Made by a program: the position numbers and the translations under genes. Below are positions 26,440-34,743 of a stretch of 64,000 nucleotides of DNA, piece by piece. This DNA is from Nitrospirota bacterium (GTDB lineage: Bacteria; Nitrospirota; Nitrospiria; Nitrospirales; Nitrospiraceae), in NCBI GenBank assembly GCA_040755395.1, contig JBFMAX010000014.1, positions 1-64,000 of the forward strand, read 5' to 3'. Each line of letters opens with the position of its first letter. Positions within the stretch are counted from its first letter, which is position 1. Below the pieces are notes generated by a model. That model was not told the origin of the DNA. It saw only the letters and a program-made list of their open reading frames with translations, and searched no databases.

Positions 26440-27108
26440 ATGCGGGCAAGAACGCTGGCTCCGTTCATGCTGGCCGGTTGGGCGTGGATGATCGCGCCCG
26501 CGCTGGGGACCGCTTCCGACCGGCAGGCGGAGCCGCCCGACTCGGTTCCCGCCGAGGACTATTCGATCTACGATGTCGTCGTGCGGTCCAAGTTCGTGAC
26601 CTCCGCGACGCAACTCGTGGTCATCGAGCGGTTGACGGCCACGACGCTGTATCCGGAACAGGACAAGCCGACGCCCCGCGCGTCGCTCGAGCAGAATGCG
26701 TACTTTGAAGGGCGGCTCCCTGCGGAGCTGATGAAAGATTTCGTGATGAAGAACAGCCGTCCGTTCAGGCTGGAGTCACGGTTCGACTTCGGCGTGCGTT
26801 ACCGGTTCGTGTCCGGTGACGGAGCCGAGCAACCGGAAGTCTCGCTCGCGCCGATCCCCGTGGCGTTTCCGCGCAGGGACCTGGTGCAGGAGGGGCCTCT
26901 CCCGGTGATCGACCGGCTGGCGTTCTCGCGTGTGGCGTTCACGTCGCGCAAGGATCAGGCCCTCGTCTATGTGGCCAACACCCGTCCCGACGGCACAGGC
27001 GCGGGCTTTCTCTTCTGGCTGCACAAACCGGCCGGCACATGGGAGATCGTCGACACCGAGGTGCTGTGGGTGGCGCAGGTCGACGGGCCGCCTCAGGGAG
27101 AACGCTGA
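26440..27108 (+). CDS. Hypothetical exported protein
   Basis: 222 residues from the ATG at 26440, chosen because a signal peptide follows directly ('LAPFMLAGWAWMIAPALG', cleavage near residue 23). The mature part has mixed alpha/beta patterns and no cysteine. Its segments 'RLTATTLYPEQD' and 'VAFTSRKDQALVYVAN' match no family I know. It is divergent from the coiled-coil lipoprotein gene, with ~90 bp between the starts. Confidence 0.6.
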   Translation: MRARTLAPFMLAGWAWMIAPALGTASDRQAEPPDSVPAEDYSIYDVVVRSKFVTSATQLVVIERLTATTLYPEQDKPTPRASLEQNAYFEGRLPAELMKDFVMKNSRPFRLESRFDFGVRYRFVSGDGAEQPEVSLAPIPVAFPRRDLVQEGPLPVIDRLAFSRVAFTSRKDQALVYVANTRPDGTGAGFLFWLHKPAGTWEIVDTEVLWVAQVDGPPQGER

Positions 27109-27202
27109 CTTGAGATTCGACACGGATGAGCGATAGCATCAAGCGGGATAAGGAACTGGTGACGTGAGCGGGTGAAACAAGGCGAGGGATGGTCGCTGAA
27201 CG

Positions 27203-27841
27203 ATGACCGGGATGATCCGCAAGACCTTCTCCGTTCCTCCGTTGGGCTGTAACTGTTCCATCATCGGGGACCCCGTCACCAAACGGGCGATCGTGGTCGA
27301 TCCGGGAGGCGCGCCCGAGCGGATCCTCCGAGAGGTGCAGGATCTGGGATTGACCGTCGTGAGCGTCCTCCACACGCACGCCCATTTTGACCATTTCCTC
27401 GCATCAGGCGAGATCAAGAAAGCCACCGGGGCGGCGCTGTGTCTGCATCCCGACGATCGGGATCTCTGGCGGATGCTCGACGTCCAGTGCCGCGTATTCG
27501 GCGTGCCCTACGTGCCGGTGCCGCCTCCGGACTACTGGTTACAGGACGAAGAAAAGATCATCGTAGGCGGGCTCGAAGGCCTGGCGCTGCATACGCCCGG
27601 CCACACGCCCGGGTCGATGAGCTTTCACTTTCCGGCGGAGAAGCTGCTGCTCGCCGGCGATACGCTGTTTCGGGGAGGGATCGGGCGGACGGACCTGTGG
27701 GGCGGGGATTTCGACGCGATCGAGCGGTCCATCCGCGAGCGCCTCTATACGTTGGACGAAACGACGCGTGTGATCACCGGTCATGGACCGGACACGGAGA
27801 TCGGCCTGGAACGGGAATCCAACCCGTTTGTCCGGGCGTAA
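27203..27841 (+). CDS. Metallo-beta-lactamase-fold hydrolase (glyoxalase II-like)
   Basis: 212 residues. The metal-binding signature 'HTHAHFDH' is intact, as are 'HTPGHTPGSMSF' (third His), 'LLLAGDTLFRGGIGRTDL' (bridging Asp) and 'VITGHGPDTEIG' (last His). This pattern fits glyoxalase II-like thioesterases (YcbL type), which hydrolyse S-lactoylglutathione or related thioesters. It is cytoplasmic. It precedes an exported DUF151 gene by 38 bp. Confidence 0.88.
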   Translation: MTGMIRKTFSVPPLGCNCSIIGDPVTKRAIVVDPGGAPERILREVQDLGLTVVSVLHTHAHFDHFLASGEIKKATGAALCLHPDDRDLWRMLDVQCRVFGVPYVPVPPPDYWLQDEEKIIVGGLEGLALHTPGHTPGSMSFHFPAEKLLLAGDTLFRGGIGRTDLWGGDFDAIERSIRERLYTLDETTRVITGHGPDTEIGLERESNPFVRA

Positions 27842-27879
27842 GCAGGAGCCTTTCGGCGCTTCAGCCGAAGGAGGGAACC

Positions 27880-28404
27880 ATGAAACATCTCGGTCGGTCG
27901 ATGCAGGTGTGGCTGGTCTTCATCGTCGTAGCCGGTTTGCCGGGGTCGGTCTCCCGCGCGCAAACCGAGCCGCCAAGTCCTCCGTCTTCTTCGCAGGTGA
28001 CGATCTCGGACGTGCAGGTCCGGCTTTCGGATCATGGGCCGGTGGTTCTCCTCAAGGCCGAGGGCAAGACCATTCCCATCTTCGTGGACATGACGGTCGC
28101 CAGCTCCATCTACGGCGCGCTCACGGGCGAGAAGATGCCGCGGCCCATGTCGCACGACCTGATGCATTCGATTCTCGAAGCCTTCGGCGGAAAGGTGACG
28201 CAGACCGTGATTACGTTGAAAGGCGGTACCTATTACGGCGCGCTGACGGTGGCGTTCAAAGACCAGGTGAAGGTGTTCGACAGCCGATCCTCCGACTCCA
28301 TCGCGCTGGCCATTCACTTCAAGGCGCCGATCATCGTCAGCCGGGAATTGTTGGATTCGGCGGGCAAGGTGCTGACCCCCGAGAGCAAGGCGCAGACGTT
28401 GTAA
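27880..28404 (+). CDS. Exported DUF151 (bifunctional nuclease domain) protein
   Basis: 174 residues. A signal peptide (about 1-28, 'MQVWLVFIVVAGLPGSVSRA') precedes a BFN/DUF151 domain ('KTIPIFVDMTVASSIYGALTG', quoted to show the core strand; 'PMSHDLMHSILEAFGGKVTQ'; 'SRSSDSIALAIHFKAPIIVS'). DUF151 proteins are usually cytoplasmic and were described as nucleases in plants, so the signal peptide is unusual. The GGAGG before the ATG at 27880 lies in the right arm of a hairpin (27848-27874, CCTTTCGGC / GCCGAAGG), which may limit translation. Confidence 0.75.
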   Translation: MKHLGRSMQVWLVFIVVAGLPGSVSRAQTEPPSPPSSSQVTISDVQVRLSDHGPVVLLKAEGKTIPIFVDMTVASSIYGALTGEKMPRPMSHDLMHSILEAFGGKVTQTVITLKGGTYYGALTVAFKDQVKVFDSRSSDSIALAIHFKAPIIVSRELLDSAGKVLTPESKAQTL

Positions 28405-28407
28405 CGC

Positions 28408-28725
28408 TTACTCTTTCGCCATCCGCTCATCAAGCAGCTTGAGGCGCTTTTCGGTCGCTTGCTTGATGAAGGCGATGTTTTCCTGCAGGTGTTGCTCCGC
28501 GGTGATTTTGCCTTCTTCCCGGCGTTTCTGCTGCGCCAACCCGAACCGCGCGACTTCGGCCTCGCCCTGCTCGTTCAACTCTTTCCAGATCGCCGCGCAC
28601 CGCACCTGTTTGTTGGTGGGATAGCGGTCGCATGGCGGCTCCGCCGCGGCCGGACTCCCGATCCAGAAGAGGGAAAGCAGTGAAAAGAAGCACGTCCACC
28701 ATCCGCGTGCGCCCGATTCGTGCAT
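28408..28725 (-). CDS. Small exported helical protein, hypothetical
   Basis: 105 residues with a signal peptide ('CFFSLLSLFWIGSPAAA', cleavage near residue 28). The mature part has two cysteines ('EPPCDRY', 'QVRCAAIW') that may form a disulfide, and then a long charged helix to the end. No family recognised. It converges on the DUF151 gene with only three bases between stops, and lies downstream of the PEGA-type lipoprotein gene. Confidence 0.6.
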   Translation of the reverse strand: MHESGARGWWTCFFSLLSLFWIGSPAAAEPPCDRYPTNKQVRCAAIWKELNEQGEAEVARFGLAQQKRREEGKITAEQHLQENIAFIKQATEKRLKLLDERMAKE

Positions 28726-28770
28726 GATGGACCTCCCGTGAAACGCGGTCGAACGACTGCGGACGCCGAG

Positions 28771-29190
28771 TCAAGGAGATTGAGGCGGGAGAGAGTCGCC
28801 CGACGCCTGCTTCGCCAAGGTGACGCGGATCTCGTCGTCGAAGGCGTAGTAGCCGCCGTCGCGGCGGTCTTTCTGGATGCAGTTGACGATGAAGATGAGG
28901 CAGACCACATTGCCCATCACCCACCAGGACATCCCGCGCTCGATTTTGATGGTCGCCGGTTCGTACCCGTCTTTCTCCACGATCGCGACATGGTCGGATT
29001 TCCGGTTCAACGACACCGTGCCCGGCGCGATGACGCGCAGATAGTCGTCGATGACGACGTTGGCTTCCGGCGGATCGGTGAAAATCGTCACGGACTGACG
29101 GTCGGAATTGATGCTCGTGGCGCAACTTGACAGGGCGAGCATGATCCCGGCCAGCGCGTGAAGGGGCGGACGCAGCGAAACTCTCCTCAT
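28771..29190 (-). CDS. PEGA-domain-like lipoprotein
   Basis: 139 residues. Signal peptide with lipobox 'MLALSSC' (lipid-modified Cys about residue 23). 'VTIFTDPPEANVVIDDYL' and 'VAIVEKDGYEPATIKIERG' are the typical PEGA carrier-type beta repeat found in surface and envelope proteins. A hydrophobic helix ('WWVMGNVVCLIFIVNCI') follows, as in YbbD/YfgH-like lipoproteins. The ATG at 29188-29190 overlaps the trpS stop. Function unknown; probably an envelope structural protein. Confidence 0.72.
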   Translation of the reverse strand: MRRVSLRPPLHALAGIMLALSSCATSINSDRQSVTIFTDPPEANVVIDDYLRVIAPGTVSLNRKSDHVAIVEKDGYEPATIKIERGMSWWVMGNVVCLIFIVNCIQKDRRDGGYYAFDDEIRVTLAKQASGDSLPPQSP

Positions 29191-30176
29191 ATCTTCATCG
29201 CCTCCTTGACTTCTTCCAGCGTCTGATGCGCGACGGCCGCTGCGCGCCGGCTGCCGTCCTGGACGATGTCGTCGAGCTCGCTCGGGTGTTTCGTCAACTT
29301 GCCGCGCGCTTCCCAGATGGGCGCCATGCGCTCCACGATCCGATCCGCCACCAGTTTCTTGCAGTCGATGCAGCCGATCGCCGCGGTGCGGCATTCGCGG
29401 TTGACCCGGTCGATGACGGGCTGAGGCGAGAAAATTTTGTGGAAATCGAAGACCGGGCAAACGTCGGGGTTGCCGGGATCGTTGCGGCGGACCCTCGCCG
29501 GATCCGTGACCATCGTCTTGAGTTTCTGCCGGACCGTCGGCTCGGGATCCGACAGGTTGATCGTGTTCCCGTAGCTCTTGCTCATTTTACGGCCGTCGGT
29601 GCCGAGGACCTTCGGGAACCGGGTGAGATGTTCCATCGGTTCGGGGAAGACCGGCTTGTAGAGACTGTTGAACCGTCGCGCCAATTCGCGAGTAAGCTCC
29701 AGATGGGGCAACTGGTCCTTTCCGACCGGGACGTAGTCGGGTTTGTACAGGAGGATATCCGCCGCCTGAAGCACGGGATACCCGAGGAAGCCGTAGGTGC
29801 TGAGGTCGCGCTCTTTGATCTCTTCCTGTTTTTCCTTGTAGGTGGGGTTTCGTTCCAGCCAGGAGATCGGGATGATCATCGAGAACAGCAGGTGCAGGAT
29901 CGCATGCTCCGACACGCGGGACTGGATGAAGACCGTGGATCGTTTCGGATCGATGCCGGCCGCCAGCCAGTCGATCAGGAGTTCGCGCACGAATTCCCGG
30001 ATCCGGCTGGTGTCGGCGTAATTGGTGGACAGCGCGTGCCAGTCGGCGACGAAAAAGTAGCAGTCATACTGCTCTTGCAGCGCTTTCCAGTTGTCGAGGG
30101 CGCCCAGCAGGTTCCCCAAATGCAGCAGGCCGCTGGGCTGCATGCCGCTCAGGACGCGCTTTCGCTGTGTGGTCAT
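29187..30176 (-). CDS. trpS: Tryptophanyl-tRNA synthetase
   Basis: 329 residues, class I aminoacyl-tRNA synthetase charging tRNA-Trp. The HIGH-like motif is 'GMQPSGLLHLGNLLGA', 'KMSKSYGNTI' is the KMSKS loop, and 'GYPVLQAADILLYKPD' is the tryptophan-site signature. Cytoplasmic. It overlaps by four bases both the upstream site-2 protease gene and the downstream lipoprotein gene, so it sits inside a tight minus-strand operon. Confidence 0.96.
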   Translation of the reverse strand: MTTQRKRVLSGMQPSGLLHLGNLLGALDNWKALQEQYDCYFFVADWHALSTNYADTSRIREFVRELLIDWLAAGIDPKRSTVFIQSRVSEHAILHLLFSMIIPISWLERNPTYKEKQEEIKERDLSTYGFLGYPVLQAADILLYKPDYVPVGKDQLPHLELTRELARRFNSLYKPVFPEPMEHLTRFPKVLGTDGRKMSKSYGNTINLSDPEPTVRQKLKTMVTDPARVRRNDPGNPDVCPVFDFHKIFSPQPVIDRVNRECRTAAIGCIDCKKLVADRIVERMAPIWEARGKLTKHPSELDDIVQDGSRRAAAVAHQTLEEVKEAMKI

Positions 30177-30901
30177 GCTCCACTCAGAACGGTGGTGAGC
30201 AGTGTTCCGGCCATCACGTTGACCAGTGTGCCGGTGATCGTTCGAATGACGTGAATCTGCGGGTCGAATGCGATCAGCGCAACGATGATTAGCATGCCAT
30301 AGGGCTCCAGCCTGGCCAGAGCCAACGCAGGACGAGCGGGCAGGAGGCTCGTCAGGACGCGCCCGCCGTCGAGCGGAGGAATCGGGATGAGATTGAAGAC
30401 CATCAACAGGATGTTGATGAACACCGAGTACAGCGCCATCGCCGCGATCGGCAACAGCAACATGCCGAGCCAGTCGCGTCGCGGTTCTTGGCCCGGCTGC
30501 GGCGGCCAGGACGCCATGAGCGTCGGATCGATCAAGATCAAGACGCTCAGCAAGACAGCGCTGGCGATCGCCAGTGCGAGGTTCATCCCCGGTCCGGCCG
30601 CCGCCACCAGCGCCATGTCGCGACGCGGGTTGTCGAGTCGTCTGGGATCGATCGGGACAGGTTTCGCCCAGCCCAGAAAAAGCCCACCGGGCATAAGGAG
30701 ACAGATCAGCGGCAGAATCACTGTGCCGAACGGGTCGATATGCGCGAGCGGATTGATCGTCAGCCGTCCTGCCAGCTTGGCGGTGGGATCGCCATAGTGA
30801 TTGGCGACCCAGCCGTGCGCGTACTCATGGAGCACCATGGCCAACATCAGCGGAAGAGCCATGTAGGAGAGGGTATGAAGAATCTGGGTGAGCGAGTTCA
30901 T
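30173..30901 (-). CDS. Site-2 protease family (M50) membrane metalloprotease
   Basis: 242 residues with about five or six membrane segments. The zinc site HExxH is 'VLHEYAHGWVA', and the third ligand region near 'NLIPIPPLDGGRVL' carries the conserved NPxPPLDG-type motif with Asp. This Rip-like subgroup lacks a PDZ domain. Such enzymes cut membrane-embedded substrates, for example anti-sigma factors, but many have no known substrate. Four-base overlap with trpS. Confidence 0.9.
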   Translation of the reverse strand: MNSLTQILHTLSYMALPLMLAMVLHEYAHGWVANHYGDPTAKLAGRLTINPLAHIDPFGTVILPLICLLMPGGLFLGWAKPVPIDPRRLDNPRRDMALVAAAGPGMNLALAIASAVLLSVLILIDPTLMASWPPQPGQEPRRDWLGMLLLPIAAMALYSVFINILLMVFNLIPIPPLDGGRVLTSLLPARPALALARLEPYGMLIIVALIAFDPQIHVIRTITGTLVNVMAGTLLTTVLSGA

Positions 30902-30927
30902 GGAGCCGCGCTTCCGTCCGATCGAGT

Positions 30928-32910
30928 TTATTCCACCTGCACGAATCTGCCCTGTTTCACTTGGATCACGAACACGCGACGGTTGAGCGTACCTCCGGCG
31001 TCGAAACCGGCCGGCCCGGCCAACGTCGGCAGATCCTGCTGCAACGCCAGATAGTCCCGCACGGCTTCGCCCGATGCCGCCCCTTTCCGAATGGCCTCCA
31101 GCACGAGGCGCGCGGCTTCGTAGGCCTGAGCTGCGAACAGCGTGGGACTGGTCTGAAACCGCCGCTGATAGCGTTCGACGAAATCCTGCACGTTTGCGAG
31201 AGGACTGTCAATAAAGAATCCGTCGACAAAGACGCCGCCGTCGATGGTACGGTCGGCCAGGCGGGGGAAGTCGGGCGAGTTCCAGCCGTTCGCGCCCAGC
31301 AGCGGAACTTTGATGTCGTGGAACACAAGCTGCGCTGCGATCAGCGCCACCTCGATGGAACGGCCGGGGACAAACACCGCGTCGAATCCCGGCGTATAGA
31401 TGACGCGCTTGGCGCCCTTCATTGTCTTGCCGTTTTCCACCGGAACGGCGATCCCGTACTTCTTCAGGTCTTCCGCTTGGAGTCGTTTGATCTGGGGGCC
31501 GAAGTCCGTTTCGCCTTCTTTGTAGGATTCGACCGCGACAATCTCTCCGTTATGTCGGCGCACCTCCTGTGCAAACAGCCGGGCCAGTTCGCGGCCGTAG
31601 ACCGTGTCCGGATGGAGGATGCAGAACCGACGGTACCCCGGCTCTCCGGTCGCATAGTCCGCGATGCGCTTCGCTTGGAGCGGATAGGTGAGCGCCGTGC
31701 TGAAGACATAGGCGCCCAAGCGGCGGACGTTCGGAAAGGTGGCGGCCGGCGTGATGACCGGGATTTTGGTCCGCTCGGCCAACTCCGCCATCACCGGAAG
31801 ATTCTTCGAGAGCAGCGGCCCGATGACGGCCAACGGCCGGTCTTCGAACAACAGATCAGTGAGGTCGTTGAGAAACGTCGCGCGATCGGCTTCGCTGTCC
31901 TTGACGATCAGTCCGACCGAGGCGAGCCCTAAACTGTCCTTGCCTTTCTCCAGCGCCAGTTGAATCCCGTTGAGGACTTCGGCGCCGAACGGCGCGAGTT
32001 TGCCGGAGAGCGGGAGCACCGCGGCGATCACGTGCTGATACGACTTGAGCTTGGCCTTGAATGAGGCGAGCAGGTCTGACGCCTTGGCCGCAAACTCATG
32101 GTTGGGAAAACGTCGCACGAAGAGCCGGATGTTCCGTTCGGCCAGATGGTCCTCGCCCTTGGCTGTTTGCAGTTCGATGAGCCGGATCAACGCGATGTCG
32201 CCGGGAAACGACTTCGGGTAGGCGTCGCGCAGGCGAATGAGGGTTTTTCGGTCGAGCTGCTCCCTGACCAATTCCTGGATACGGTTCTTTATTTCAGCCG
32301 CCTGCTCTTCCGGGCTCAGTTCGATTTCATCCAGCCAGGCTTGAACGGCGCGCAGATGATCCTTTTTTTGAAGCTGTAGCTCGCCCGTCAGCCGGAGCGC
32401 TTCGCGTTTCGTCTCGAGATCGGATGAGAGACTCCGGATTTCGGCCAACACGGGCAACGCGAGATCGAGATTGCCCAAGGCCGCCTGAGAGCGCGCCAGC
32501 ATCAGGCGCGCACGATCGGCCAGATCGGACGTCGGAAGCTCGCCGAGAAGCTGGTTCAAATACCTGATCGCCTCGCCGTACTCCTTCGTGTGATACAACG
32601 CGGCGCCGAGCAGGAGATACGCGTCATCCAAGTGTTCGGGTTTCGGAGAAGCGCCGATGAAGCTCTTGAGCAGAGGCACCGCCGCGTCGGCCCGTTGAGT
32701 TTCGATCAGCCGTTTGGCTTGGTCCAAGACGACGGGGATGGACTGGTTTCCCGGGGATTTGCCCCGTTCAGCGCGGGTCGGGCGGGGCGAAGGCTCCGTC
32801 GCGCCGAAAGTCGTGGAGGCGTCGGCAAGGGCGAACGATAACAACAGGACGACGAACGGAGAAACGAACGTCGAACCGGCGAGGGGGCGAAAGAAAAGCG
32901 GATTGGACAT
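30928..32910 (-). CDS. Penicillin-binding protein activator / LpoA-like TPR and periplasmic-binding protein
   Basis: 660 residues. Signal peptide (1-30), then TPR-like helices (~55-260; 'AYLLLGAALYHTKEYGEAIRYL'), then a type 1 periplasmic-binding fold (~280-655, Peripla_BP_6: 'IAAVLPLSGKLAPFGAEVLNG', quoted once). This architecture matches LpoA, the outer-membrane activator of PBP1A, and related amino-acid-binding proteins. I see no strong lipobox. It lies 26 bp upstream of the site-2 protease gene and has a near-consensus promoter (32957-32985). Confidence 0.78.
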   Translation of the reverse strand: MSNPLFFRPLAGSTFVSPFVVLLLSFALADASTTFGATEPSPRPTRAERGKSPGNQSIPVVLDQAKRLIETQRADAAVPLLKSFIGASPKPEHLDDAYLLLGAALYHTKEYGEAIRYLNQLLGELPTSDLADRARLMLARSQAALGNLDLALPVLAEIRSLSSDLETKREALRLTGELQLQKKDHLRAVQAWLDEIELSPEEQAAEIKNRIQELVREQLDRKTLIRLRDAYPKSFPGDIALIRLIELQTAKGEDHLAERNIRLFVRRFPNHEFAAKASDLLASFKAKLKSYQHVIAAVLPLSGKLAPFGAEVLNGIQLALEKGKDSLGLASVGLIVKDSEADRATFLNDLTDLLFEDRPLAVIGPLLSKNLPVMAELAERTKIPVITPAATFPNVRRLGAYVFSTALTYPLQAKRIADYATGEPGYRRFCILHPDTVYGRELARLFAQEVRRHNGEIVAVESYKEGETDFGPQIKRLQAEDLKKYGIAVPVENGKTMKGAKRVIYTPGFDAVFVPGRSIEVALIAAQLVFHDIKVPLLGANGWNSPDFPRLADRTIDGGVFVDGFFIDSPLANVQDFVERYQRRFQTSPTLFAAQAYEAARLVLEAIRKGAASGEAVRDYLALQQDLPTLAGPAGFDAGGTLNRRVFVIQVKQGRFVQVE

Positions 32911-32956
32911 CGCCTTCGATAATCATCATAGCGGACGCTCACGCCGCGACACAGCT

Positions 32957-32985
32957 ACTATAGGAAAGGCTCGGAGGGGTGTCAA
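32957..32985 (-). promoter_or_regulatory. Sigma-70 promoter for the LpoA-like / site-2 protease / trpS operon
   Basis: Read on the minus strand: TTGACA (32980-32985), a 17-nt spacer, and TATAGT (32957-32962). The match to consensus is excellent and the distance to the LpoA-like start (32910) is about 45 nt. Confidence 0.8.
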
Positions 32986-33073
32986 GGTCAAGTCCTCGGC
33001 GGCATTGTGTTCCGTTCGGGGCTTGGCTATAGTCGCCGTCAAACCGCATGACACGCGGACTTCGCCGGGCGAG

Positions 33074-34054
33074 ATGAGCAGAATGGATCGAGATGGGAAT
33101 CCGCCGGCATGCGTCGAGGCTCGACCGCATGCGGTGATGGCCGGCTTGATCGAGCGGTATTGGAGCTATCTCCGGGTTGAAGGCGGACTCTCGACGCTGA
33201 CGCTGGAGGCCTACCGACGCGACCTGGAGAAGTTTGCATCCTTTCTGCTCGGTCAGAAGATCCGGAGCCCGGCCGACGTCACGCGACACACGATAGCGGA
33301 GTTTCTCATTCATCTGAAGCGGCTGCGGCTGGCTCCGGCCTCGACGGCTCGTTGCTTGTCGGCGCTTCGAGGGTTTTTTCGGTTTCTCGTGCGAGAACGG
33401 TTGGTGCGGGAAAATCCGATGGTCGGGCTGAACAGTCCGCACCGGGGGACGCGCCTGCCGGCCGTGCTGACACAACACGAAGTGACCGCCTTGCTGGAAT
33501 GGGCGGGCAAGTCCGGACCGGAAGATGTGCGTGACGCCGCGATGATTGAATTATTGTACGCGACGGGCGTGCGGGTTTCGGAATTGGTCGGCCTCCGGAT
33601 GACCGACCTCAACCTGGATTCGGGTTACGTGCTGGCGACGGGGAAGGGTTCCAAACAACGGCTGGTGCCGATGGGAGAAATCGCGAAGCGCAAGATCATG
33701 CGCTATTTGCGGAGCGGGCGAGCCGAGTTGCTCAAGAACCGGGAATCGGCCTATGTCTTCATCACGCGTCGAGGACGGCCGCTGACCCGGCAAGGGTTTT
33801 GGAAATTGTTGCGCCTCCGCGCCGCCGCCGCAGGCATCCCCAAAACGATTTCGCCGCATATGTTGCGTCACTCGTTCGCCACGCATCTGTTGGACCGCGG
33901 CGCCGATCTCCGCTCGGTCCAGGCGATGTTGGGTCATGCGAACATTGCGACGACGCAGATCTACACGCACGTCGAACGCGAACGATTGAAGCGACTGCAT
34001 GCACAGTTTTTCCCGCGCAAGCAGCGCCGCCGCATGCCGGGCCCGACGGCTTGA
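33074..34054 (+). CDS. XerC/XerD-type tyrosine recombinase
   Basis: 326 residues. N-terminal SAM-like core-binding domain ('LTLEAYRRDLEKFASFL'), then the catalytic domain with Arg in 'YATGVRVSELVGL', Lys in 'GKGSKQRLVP', His-x-x-Arg in 'SPHMLRHSFATHLLDRG', His in 'MLGHANIATTQ' and nucleophile Tyr in 'TQIYTHVE'. All are typical of XerD/XerC, which resolve chromosome dimers at dif. It is followed by tRNA genes, but it does not look like a phage integrase. Starts at 33074 and 33137 are both possible; the first is used. Confidence 0.88.
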   Translation: MSRMDRDGNPPACVEARPHAVMAGLIERYWSYLRVEGGLSTLTLEAYRRDLEKFASFLLGQKIRSPADVTRHTIAEFLIHLKRLRLAPASTARCLSALRGFFRFLVRERLVRENPMVGLNSPHRGTRLPAVLTQHEVTALLEWAGKSGPEDVRDAAMIELLYATGVRVSELVGLRMTDLNLDSGYVLATGKGSKQRLVPMGEIAKRKIMRYLRSGRAELLKNRESAYVFITRRGRPLTRQGFWKLLRLRAAAAGIPKTISPHMLRHSFATHLLDRGADLRSVQAMLGHANIATTQIYTHVERERLKRLHAQFFPRKQRRRMPGPTA

Positions 34055-34120
34055 ACGAGATGGAACATGCAGGGGTGATCCGACACGAAGGCGGTTGTGC
34101 AAGAAAGGTGCGAGATTCGG

Positions 34121-34149
34121 TTGACAAGGTATGCCGGACTTGATAGCAT
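34121..34149 (+). promoter_or_regulatory. Sigma-70 promoter for tRNA-Val
   Basis: TTGACA at 34121-34126, a 17-nt spacer and TAGCAT at 34144-34149, ending 29 nt before the tRNA-Val gene. tRNA-Asp, 158 nt further on, may be read from the same promoter. Confidence 0.8.
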
Positions 34150-34178
34150 CCGCAACCATTCGGGCTATCAAGGAAATT

Positions 34179-34254
34179 AGGCGGATAGCTCAGTCGGGAG
34201 AGCGCTGCCCTTACAAGGCAGAGGTCACAGGTTCAATCCCTGTTCCGCCTACCA
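34179..34254 (+). tRNA. tRNA-Val (anticodon TAC)
   Basis: The cloverleaf is complete: acceptor AGGCGGA with TCCGCCT, D arm, anticodon stem CTGCC/GGCAG with loop CTTACAA (anticodon TAC), variable AGGTC, T arm ACAGG-TTCAATC-CCTGT, and an encoded ACCA end (34251-34254). Confidence 0.95.
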
Positions 34255-34412
34255 GGTCGGCGGACAGAGGGCCTCAGCGGTGGGGGCAGAGCCTGAAGAC
34301 TTAAGCGCAGCAGGAACTCACAGGAACAGTAAGCATCGACCACTCCAGACCTCTACCGGGAGCCGGTCGAATTGTGAGGACGTCCAGTTTCTTCTCTACC
34401 TCTGATCTGCGC

Positions 34413-34491
34413 GGGGCCGTCGTTCAGCTTGGTTTAGGACGCCAGATTGTCAATCTGGAGGTCGCGGGTTCAAATCCCGTCGGCCCCGCCA
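34413..34491 (+). tRNA. tRNA-Asp (anticodon GTC)
   Basis: Acceptor GGGGCCG pairs with CGGCCCC; anticodon stem CCAGA/TCTGG with loop TTGTCAA (anticodon GTC); T arm GCGGG-TTCAAAT-CCCGT; encoded GCCA 3' end (34488-34491). Its last 27 nt before the A are repeated 180 bp downstream. Confidence 0.95.
34464..34490 (+). repeat. att-like direct repeat, copy 1 (3' end of tRNA-Asp)
   Basis: A 27-bp segment covering the T arm and acceptor 3' strand of tRNA-Asp; copy 2 at 34644-34670 differs at one base. Such pairs are what integrases leave at tRNA genes. Confidence 0.7.
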
Positions 34492-34548
34492 CATATCTCA
34501 GTCTCAGCCCTCTGTCGAGTGGATGTGAATCCGCGACGGAGGGTTCCG

Positions 34549-34598
34549 AAGGGGATCGGTCCCCTTCGTGGGGAGCGTACGAGGGGGCTGGCCCCCTC
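34549..34598. repeat. Two perfect GC-rich hairpins downstream of tRNA-Asp
   Basis: AAGGGGA-TCGG-TCCCCTT (34549-34566) and GAGGGGGC-TG-GCCCCCTC (34581-34598) lie between the two copies of the tRNA-Asp 3' end. Neither is followed by a T-run, so they are not standard intrinsic terminators. Confidence 0.65.
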
Positions 34599-34643
34599 GG
34601 TAGGAGCCGGCGAGACGCCCTTCAGGGTCGAGCTGGCGACAGA

Positions 34644-34670
34644 GCGGGCTCAAATCCCGTCGGCCCCGCC
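34644..34670 (+). repeat. att-like direct repeat, copy 2 (displaced tRNA-Asp 3' end)
   Basis: 27 bp identical to the 3' end of tRNA-Asp except T to C at one position, exactly 180 bp from copy 1. The upstream bases (GAGCTGGCGACAGA) do not complete a tRNA. Confidence 0.7.
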
Positions 34671-34743
34671 CTCTTTCCCCTACGATCGGATTCGTTTAGG
34701 TGGGCTGTTCATTTCTTGACAGAGGAGGAGAAGCTCTAGAGTA

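Noticed and set aside
33074-34054. Phage integrase using the tRNA att-like repeat
   Set aside because: Motifs and size match housekeeping XerC/XerD rather than a phage integrase, and it lies upstream of both tRNAs without other phage genes.
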